Shown here: piece by piece, positions 58,993-64,000 of the stretch
Layout: every line of letters begins with the position of its first letter
Numbering within the stretch: the first letter of the stretch is position 1
Source of the DNA: Hirsutella rhossiliensis
Lineage: Eukaryota > Ascomycota > Sordariomycetes > Hypocreales > Ophiocordycipitaceae
Assembly: GCF_020360975.1 (NCBI RefSeq)
Contig: NW_025408673.1
Coordinates: forward strand, 1,488,001-1,552,000
Length of the DNA: 64,000 nucleotides
Direction of reading: 5' to 3'
Position numbers and translations under genes: made by a program
The notes under the pieces: generated by a model
What the model was told of the DNA's origin: nothing
The model's database searches: none
Seen by the model: the letters and a program-made list of their open reading frames with translations, nothing else

Positions 58993-59452
58993 GAAATAGG
59001 CCGTCTTAAAGCGAAATAATAAGGTTATAAAGGTAGGATTAGTCGTAGGTAGAAATTTAAGAAGATAGGGTGCCTAGTAAGGGGATACCGACTAACGGTA
59101 AGGGAAGCGATTAAAGGAAAAGGGGAGAGAGAAGTCCTAAGTATAAGGCGATAGGGAGGATAGAGGTCGGGCTATTTATATAGGCGCTAGGCGGGGTAGG
59201 GCACGTAGGAGGGCGCCTTACTTAATCGGGATACTACTATACTTAGTAGGTATAATAGCGTGCTCTAGACTATATTATTATCTACTAAAGTATATAAGCT
59301 TATATATATAATATATATAGTATTCTAGTTAATATCTTTAAGAGCTTAATAACCCTTAAACTATAAAGTAGTAGTACTTACGTTATAGACTCTATAGTAT
59401 ATAAATAGAGTTAACTATCCTATATTTACTTTCTTTATTTTATATTAAAATA
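58993..59452. other. Gap: no gene recognised
   Basis: Purine-rich, moderately GC-rich sequence (58993-59240) followed by AT-rich sequence. TG and CA begin to reappear at low level. No open frame, RNA gene or repeat was recognised. Confidence 0.5.
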
Positions 59453-59539
59453 TATTAAACTAGTTATATTATCCTCTAATAAAATTAAAGGCACCTCTAT
59501 TAGTAAAAACTAGTTAGTATTATAGTATATTTCTCTATA
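59453..59539 (-). repeat. TRIM-3 LTR (87 bp, 3' in element sense)
   Basis: On the plus strand it starts TATTAAACTAG and ends TTCTCTATA. It contains the inverted pair AACTAGTT...AACTAGTT. Confidence 0.7.
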
Positions 59540-59714
59540 CCTCCCCTTAGGTCTACTCGTATCGTAGGAGGATAGTAGAGCTAGAATAGAATCTTTTTTC
59601 TTCCCTTACCGCCTTTTTTAGACGCTAGGAGGCTCACTCTATAGGGGTTCGAATAATAAACCGCGCTATTTTAGCGCACCTATAGGCGCATCTACGCAAA
59701 CGGAACTTATAACC

Positions 59715-59801
59715 TATTAAACTAGTTATATTATCTTATAATAAAATTAGAGGCACCTCCGTTAGAGATAACTAGTTAGTATTATAGTATATTTCTCTAT
59801 A
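59715..59801 (-). repeat. TRIM-3 LTR (87 bp, 5' in element sense)
   Basis: Same length and ends as its partner; most differences are C/T or G/A. Confidence 0.7.
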
Positions 59802-59837
59802 AAACGGACGCCTCTAAGAGTTAGAATTAGAGTATTG

Positions 59838-59871
59838 CTATTCGGCTAAGTAGAAATCTCTATTCGGCTAA
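59838..59871 (+). repeat. MITE left inverted repeat
   Basis: Contains two copies of CTATTCGGCTAA separated by ten bases. Confidence 0.78.
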
Positions 59872-60163
59872 GAGTCTCATAAAATCCCCTCTTTTAATTG
59901 GCTATAATACGCCTTAGTTATTAAAGAGAAATCTTAAGTATCTTAAAGTACTCGTCTTATACGTCGCGCTCACCTCGCGCGGGGGTAAACCCCCACAGTA
60001 GGGCCCCTCCCTAAGGGGGACCCCTCCCCTACTGGCTCGGGCGCTCGAGTACGCTACTTCGTAGTTAGGGCTATCTAGGATTTTTAAGGTTTTTTCGCTA
60101 AAAGGAATAGCAAAAGGATGGTACTAATGCGGGACATAAAGGTACCCCGCCTTTTAGCTAGTG

Positions 60164-60197
60164 TTGGCCGAATAGAGATTTCTACTTGGCCGAATAG
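60164..60197 (-). repeat. MITE right inverted repeat
   Basis: Complement of the left repeat, with GGCC kept where the left has GGCT. Confidence 0.78.
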
Positions 60198-60205
60198 TAA
60201 AACTC

Positions 60206-60757
60206 TAGAATTGGTACCTTTGTATCGTCAGACCACGTCCACAGCGCTGGCATCTAGGCAGCTTGGCCGCTTCCCACGCCTTTAGAGAGCCGGCGTCAGG
60301 GAGAGCTTCGACTTTTAGGCGGCCTACCCATTCACATATACCAGAACGGACTCCTATTCAAGTACAGCGTGAGCGTTGCCGCGGTTCATCGTTGCCCACT
60401 CTGCAAGCCCCTAGAATCCTAGAAGCGACCACACGCAATTTCCCGGTGGAAATAACAAAATCTCGAATGATATTGAAGGACTTAGACGGATATCATTGGG
60501 AAGATCATAGAAATTAGGCTCTAAGTAGCTGATATCTCGTTTAAACGTAGCTTTCTAGGTCTATTTGTTGCCAGTGAAAATGACGAGCTGGTATCTTCAA
60601 AGCTTCGCTTTCCCATTGCTTTTGGTGCCGAGCTGTCGTAGAAATCATGAGTCTTCTTTTCTCACTCCGCTATTTCATTATTTTATGTCTTTTCCCCCAC
60701 TCGTAATTGTAGCCTAACGCCAGTGGCTTATCTTCAATTTTGTCCGAATCCCAAACG
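60206..60757. other. Gap downstream of the synthetase gene: no gene recognised
   Basis: Composition returns to normal (TG and CA common). A plus-strand frame of 84 codons (60263-60517) starts at TTG, resembles nothing I know and has no supporting signal. The minus-strand gene ends at 60758, so this should hold its 3' UTR and terminator, but I could not single out a polyadenylation signal. Confidence 0.5.
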
Positions 60758-63700
60758 CTACACTATTACCGGCATCGGTATACTTCCCTTGCGGGAGCCA
60801 TAAAATCTTTCGGCAGGCCTTCGGTGCATGGTCCACTTCTCGTTTACAACCTCGCCCGGCAACACAAGAGTATGTTCTAGAAGACAGCTGCCGTCTTTCA
60901 TCTCCGCTCCGCAAAGGATGTTGCTGCCCGAGCGCAGGACGCAGCGGTTTCCAATCTTGATGCGGTCGAGGCGGATGCTGCCACGCCTGTCGACGTGCGT
61001 GATGATGCCGACGTCGTCAATAACAACGCGGTCTCCAATCTCGATGAGGTCCGTCTCGGTAATCATCAGGCTCGGGTATCCGTTGGCGAAGAGCGCACAA
61101 TCCTTGCCGATCTTGACGCCCAGGAGGCGGTAGTACATGACGAGCCAGTGCGTCCCCGTCAGCAGGCTGAGGATTCCCTTGTCGACGAAGCAGCGGCGTA
61201 TCAGCTTCTCGACCGAAACGAGCAGCTGCCAGCGCTGGCAGTAAGGCGACTTGTCCCAGTCGAAGACGCCCGGCCTGAACTTTCCGACGAGTATCCGCTT
61301 GGCCACGACGACGATGCCGAGCGCCATGACGACAAACGCGGACGTCAAGACGGCGGAGCAGGCAACGACGAGGGCGTATATGATCAAAGCGTCGTACGTG
61401 CTGTCGACGCCTTCCATCCAGTCGACAAAGAAGCGCGCGGCCAGCTTCATGGACGAGAGTGCGGAGACGTTCCAGTAAAACGACGTGAAGATGGTCATCA
61501 TGAAGGAGAAGCCGAGGGCGGCCAGGGGGGTCAAGACGTGATAGGGGGCATTCTTCTGGTAGACGGCGCGGTTGTACGGGGAATGCTCCGGCGGGTTCTC
61601 GTCATGGGCCGTGGAAGCGCTGCGCTTCTTAGGAGCAGACCGAGGAGGGGCCAAGCCCTCCTCGAGTCGGACAGGGCTGACTATGGAGCCGACAAGAGTC
61701 TCGCCGCTGTCCTTGTGCTGGAGAGTGTTTCTGAATGTCGGCGCCGAGGCGGGCTTGGCCTGGGACATGCTCTGTATGGCCCAGAGCTTCTCGCCGAAGC
61801 TGTCGGAATGCGCAACATCGCCGTTCTTGCACCCGATGAAGGTCTTGCCGTCCTCGTAGACCTTGCCTCGCCGCGTCAAGGTGCCGAATCCGAGGGCCGA
61901 CTGCTCTCCGATGGTCACGCCCGGCAGGATACACACGTGGTCGGCGATGACGGCTCCGCTGCGGATGGTGATGAGTCCCGAGGCGTCTTCGTCGGTGGTC
62001 AGAAGATAGCAGCTCTCGCCAAACGTCACGTCGTCGCCAATGTCCAAGAGATGGTAGTCTCCAACCGAGGGCCCCATGTTGGGCCAGCAGACTCGCTTGC
62101 CAATCTTGGCCCCCAGCAGACGGAGGGCCCCCGATCGGGCCTCATTGTGATGACCGAGCAGCTCGTTGAGCTCGAAGAGCTGTGACTCGGAGAAGAGCGT
62201 CTTGCTGACAGTGGCCCGCCACAAGGCAAAGTGCCCCTTGATGGCGGCGGGATCGGTCGGCAGGTCGCCCCAGATGAGCTTGGTGAGGTAGCGAACGAAG
62301 ACGGCGAAGCTAAAGGAGATGATGGGGCTGAAGACGACCTTGCTGCCGCCGGAGAGGTAGTTGTAGGCCACTTGCGGACTGCCCTGGTACCAGTTGAGGA
62401 TGACGCGCAGCGGGATGGTGCTCTTGGCCGGCGCCGCCGAGAGCACGGGGTATAAGGCCAACAGCCAGGGCAGCAGGGAGACGAGCCAGGCGACGACGTA
62501 TATCGGGAGGGTCAAGGACAGCGAAACAAGCCAGTGAGGCTCCTTGATGCGCGGGACTTCCTCATCGAAGCTCAGCACCCGCGAGTCCTTCTGCTCCCAG
62601 CTCGACGAGTTGGCGCCCATGCGCGTGTCCGGCAGGACCTCGGTGCCGGGGGCGACGACGGAGAGCAGGCCGATCGAGCACCGCTCGCCGATGATGATGC
62701 GGCCGAGATACATGGAAGTGTTCTCCTCGGCGGCAAAGGGCCGGCACTGGCACTTGTTGAGGACGGCGCCGTCGCGGATGTCGAGCAGGTCCCACTCGCC
62801 GAGCGACACGTCCGTCATCCTGACGTTCTTGCCGATCTTGGCGCCCATCATGCGGCAGTAGAGATTCTTGCCGTGGTCGTTGATCTCGAAGAAGCCCGAG
62901 CCGCACAGCATGACGATCTTCTGCACCATCCACCAACGGGTGTGATAGGATCCCCACATGGGATAGACTCCCTCGCGGTACCGTCCGATGATGGTCCACT
63001 TGGCGAGCATGCCGACAAAGGGGAAGAAGATCTGGACCCCCGCCCAGGAGCCGAATAGGGAGAGGAGCAGGTTGGTGATGCGGCCCTGGATCGTCGACGT
63101 GTCGTGCCAGAAGCGCGTCTTGCTGAGGATGTGGACCTGGAGCACCAGCTGCAACGAGCGACGCAGCGGATACAGGAGCACCAGGGGCAGCAGCTGCACC
63201 AGGAGGAGCCAGAGGCGGGTCGAGCTGTACGTCTCGTTGCAGCCGTGCTCGCCGCCGAACGTCTGGACGTCGCGGATGCAGGCCTCGACAAAGGCCGAGA
63301 TGCCCTCGACCGACGTCTCCTTGGCCAGCAGGCTAAAGGGCAGGTGGATGTTGAACTCGACCCGCAGCACCGACATGAGCTGCTCGGCCATGACAGTGTC
63401 GCCGCCGAGGTCGAAGAAGCTGGCCGTGATGTCGACCTCGTCCACGCGGCACGAGAGCGACTGCGCAAAGGCCTCGGTCACGCGCGTCTCGATGTCCCGG
63501 ATCGGCTCCGGCAGCGACCCCTTGCGGAGCTGCGCCCGGATGCCCGCCACCTTGGCCAGGTCGAGCTCGCCGTCGTCGCCGACGGGCAGCGGCTCCGAGA
63601 TGATGTGCAGATTGCCCGGGAAGCCCATGTGCCCTTCCATGGCGAGCGAGACGTGCATCAGCCGCCGGATGTGCTCCACCCACTCGGGTGTCAGGTCCGT

Positions 63701-64000
63701 CGTGCCGGGCAGCTCCGGGGCCAGCAGGACCTCGTAGCTCCCGACCTGCAGGTTCTCCTCGACGTGGACCCGGAAGTGGCTGGGGATGACCGACTTGATG
63801 ATGGCCGTGATGGCGTCGATGTCCACCTTGCACTGCACCACCTCGATGGGCTCCATGAAGGACGTGTCTGGCGGCGGGCACTGGCCCTCCCAGTGCTTGG
63901 CCATGTACGGCGTGTTGTCCGACATGGGCGGCAGGCCGAACCTCTCCCGGAGCCGTGTCCGCAGAGGCTTGCCCCTTCGTTGCGGCAGCCGATCCAAGTA
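60758..64000 (-). CDS. Pls-type membrane peptide synthetase (epsilon-poly-lysine synthetase-like), 3' part, open to the window edge
   Basis: An intact frame of about 1080 codons ends at TAG (60758-60760) and runs off the right edge, so the start and most of the adenylation domain are missing. Visible order: A10 motif LDRLPQRRGKPLR (residues 2-13); a second lid-like segment (about 45-155) ending LPVGDDGELDLAKV; a carrier domain (about 165-240) with FFDLGGDTVMAEQL; two membrane helices (about 262-283, 310-338) and a left-handed beta-helix (about 384-455); helices at about 490-517 and 553-577 and a second beta-helix (about 628-712); helices at about 822-848 and 870-900 and a third beta-helix (about 958-1048). 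A-T, six helices and three tandem soluble domains is the layout of Streptomyces Pls, which polymerises lysine at the membrane; a fungal epsilon-poly-lysine synthetase is known from Epichloe. Substrate cannot be read here. Odd: Thr at the usual carrier Ser. No introns seen. Confidence 0.85.
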   Translation of the reverse strand, partial: YLDRLPQRRGKPLRTRLRERFGLPPMSDNTPYMAKHWEGQCPPPDTSFMEPIEVVQCKVDIDAITAIIKSVIPSHFRVHVEENLQVGSYEVLLAPELPGTTDLTPEWVEHIRRLMHVSLAMEGHMGFPGNLHIISEPLPVGDDGELDLAKVAGIRAQLRKGSLPEPIRDIETRVTEAFAQSLSCRVDEVDITASFFDLGGDTVMAEQLMSVLRVEFNIHLPFSLLAKETSVEGISAFVEACIRDVQTFGGEHGCNETYSSTRLWLLLVQLLPLVLLYPLRRSLQLVLQVHILSKTRFWHDTSTIQGRITNLLLSLFGSWAGVQIFFPFVGMLAKWTIIGRYREGVYPMWGSYHTRWWMVQKIVMLCGSGFFEINDHGKNLYCRMMGAKIGKNVRMTDVSLGEWDLLDIRDGAVLNKCQCRPFAAEENTSMYLGRIIIGERCSIGLLSVVAPGTEVLPDTRMGANSSSWEQKDSRVLSFDEEVPRIKEPHWLVSLSLTLPIYVVAWLVSLLPWLLALYPVLSAAPAKSTIPLRVILNWYQGSPQVAYNYLSGGSKVVFSPIISFSFAVFVRYLTKLIWGDLPTDPAAIKGHFALWRATVSKTLFSESQLFELNELLGHHNEARSGALRLLGAKIGKRVCWPNMGPSVGDYHLLDIGDDVTFGESCYLLTTDEDASGLITIRSGAVIADHVCILPGVTIGEQSALGFGTLTRRGKVYEDGKTFIGCKNGDVAHSDSFGEKLWAIQSMSQAKPASAPTFRNTLQHKDSGETLVGSIVSPVRLEEGLAPPRSAPKKRSASTAHDENPPEHSPYNRAVYQKNAPYHVLTPLAALGFSFMMTIFTSFYWNVSALSSMKLAARFFVDWMEGVDSTYDALIIYALVVACSAVLTSAFVVMALGIVVVAKRILVGKFRPGVFDWDKSPYCQRWQLLVSVEKLIRRCFVDKGILSLLTGTHWLVMYYRLLGVKIGKDCALFANGYPSLMITETDLIEIGDRVVIDDVGIITHVDRRGSIRLDRIKIGNRCVLRSGSNILCGAEMKDGSCLLEHTLVLPGEVVNEKWTMHRRPAERFYGSRKGSIPMPVIV

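Larger units (their letters stand above)
59453..59801 (-). mobile_element. TRIM-3: 349-bp mini LTR element on the minus strand
   Basis: Two 87-bp direct repeats (59453-59539 and 59715-59801) flank 175 bp. Read on the minus strand, the first LTR is followed by GGTTATAAGTTCC, complementary to the CTCATAACC anticodon loop of initiator tRNA-Met (RIP form). The second LTR is preceded by CCTAAGGGGAGG, nearly the TRIM-1 and Copia purine tract. Flanks AAATA (59448-59452) and AAACG (59802-59806) are consistent with one 5-bp duplication changed at CG. The interior contains the hairpin GCGCTA-AAA-TAGCGC followed by CGGTTTA, matching GCGC-AATTAA-GCGCGGTTTTA in TRIM-1. LTR sequence differs from TRIM-1, so this is a second subfamily. 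Confidence 0.7.
59830..60205. mobile_element. MITE with long terminal inverted repeats and TA target duplication
   Basis: CTATTCGGCTAAGTAGAAAT (from 59838, continuing to 59871) recurs as its complement at 60164-60197: 34 bp with two differences, both of RIP type. With weaker matching, the inverted repeats extend out to GAGT at 59830 and ACTC at 60205, each bordered by TA (59828-59829, 60206-60207), the target of Tc1/mariner/pogo elements. Each end holds two direct copies of CTATTCGGC[C/T]AA. The interior has no coding frame but includes a hairpin GGGGG-TAAA-CCCCC near 59984-59997 and a longer GC-rich stem with CAGTAGG / CCTACTG ends near 59995-60035. Its partner transposase is not in the window. 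Confidence 0.72.

Noticed and set aside
1..59800. Centromere or telomere-adjacent satellite
   Set aside because: No tandem satellite and no TTAGGG-type repeats were seen; the AT bias is explained by RIPped transposons. A centromeric role cannot be tested from sequence alone.
60263..60517. Plus-strand frame of 84 codons in normal-composition DNA
   Set aside because: The start is TTG, which fungi do not normally use; there is no recognisable domain and no second exon. It is left as intergenic.
60995..62185. Long plus-strand frames opposite the synthetase gene (to 396 codons)
   Set aside because: They are antisense shadows caused by high GC at third positions; the minus-strand frame shows clear domains throughout.
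63995..63997. TTG as start codon of the synthetase
   Set aside because: The frame continues upstream to the window edge (TAC before it) and the adenylation domain is incomplete, so this is a truncation, not a start.

Overview
The window reads as a piece of a filamentous ascomycete (Pezizomycotina) genome. About 59.8 kb of transposon-packed, strongly AT-biased sequence lies beside an ordinary GC-rich gene at the right end. The AT-biased part is nearly devoid of CpA and TpG but keeps CpG. Broken reading frames are interrupted almost only by TAA and TAG at former Gln and Trp codons. That is the mark of repeat-induced point mutation (RIP, C to T at CpA on both strands). Species cannot be read from the sequence.

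Layout. 1-1517: 3' end and LTR of a Copia element (Copia-I). 1518-3480: an unrecognised long decayed frame. 3480-16220: two Tad-type LINEs tail to tail, an inverted repeat of about 12.7 kb; the right copy carries a 3.2 kb foreign gag-like piece. 16225-30765: a chromovirus-type Gypsy element (Gypsy-B) carrying a 357-bp mini-LTR element (TRIM-1) in its integrase and a complete Gypsy element (Gypsy-I, 21252-29083) further on. 30766-33654: a Copia LTR fragment and a truncated second Copia family (Copia-V). 33655-58992: a nest in which Gypsy-III is split by Copia-III (34166-54579), which is split by Gypsy-II (36915-51014), which is split by Copia-II (40184-46425). Target-site duplications support every level. 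Gypsy-III also holds a composite mini-element (TRIM-2) and itself sits in a Copia-IV remnant. 59453-59801: a third mini-LTR element (TRIM-3, minus strand). 59830-60205: a MITE with long inverted repeats at the edge of the RIP-decayed block. 60758-64000: the 3' part of an intact minus-strand gene for a Pls-type (epsilon-poly-lysine synthetase-like) membrane peptide synthetase.

Main points of interest. (1) The three mini-LTR elements (LTRs of 73 or 87 bp, whole elements about 350 bp) share with the full-length Copia family a primer-binding site complementary to the initiator tRNA-Met anticodon arm and a polypurine tract, so they look like its non-autonomous passengers; TRIM-1 also carries a tRNA T-arm with a perfect pol III B box. 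(2) All copies of the main Gypsy family that retain their 3' part have an antisense frame between pol and the 3' LTR with GAL4-type Zn2Cys6 cysteine spacing, kept between two diverged subfamilies. (3) The Pls-like enzyme has Thr where the carrier domain normally has its phosphopantetheinyl Ser.

Limits: no alignment, profile search or base count was run. Element boundaries are exact where a target duplication is stated and otherwise approximate. Protein readings inside RIP-damaged elements treat TAG/TAA as former Gln/Trp.
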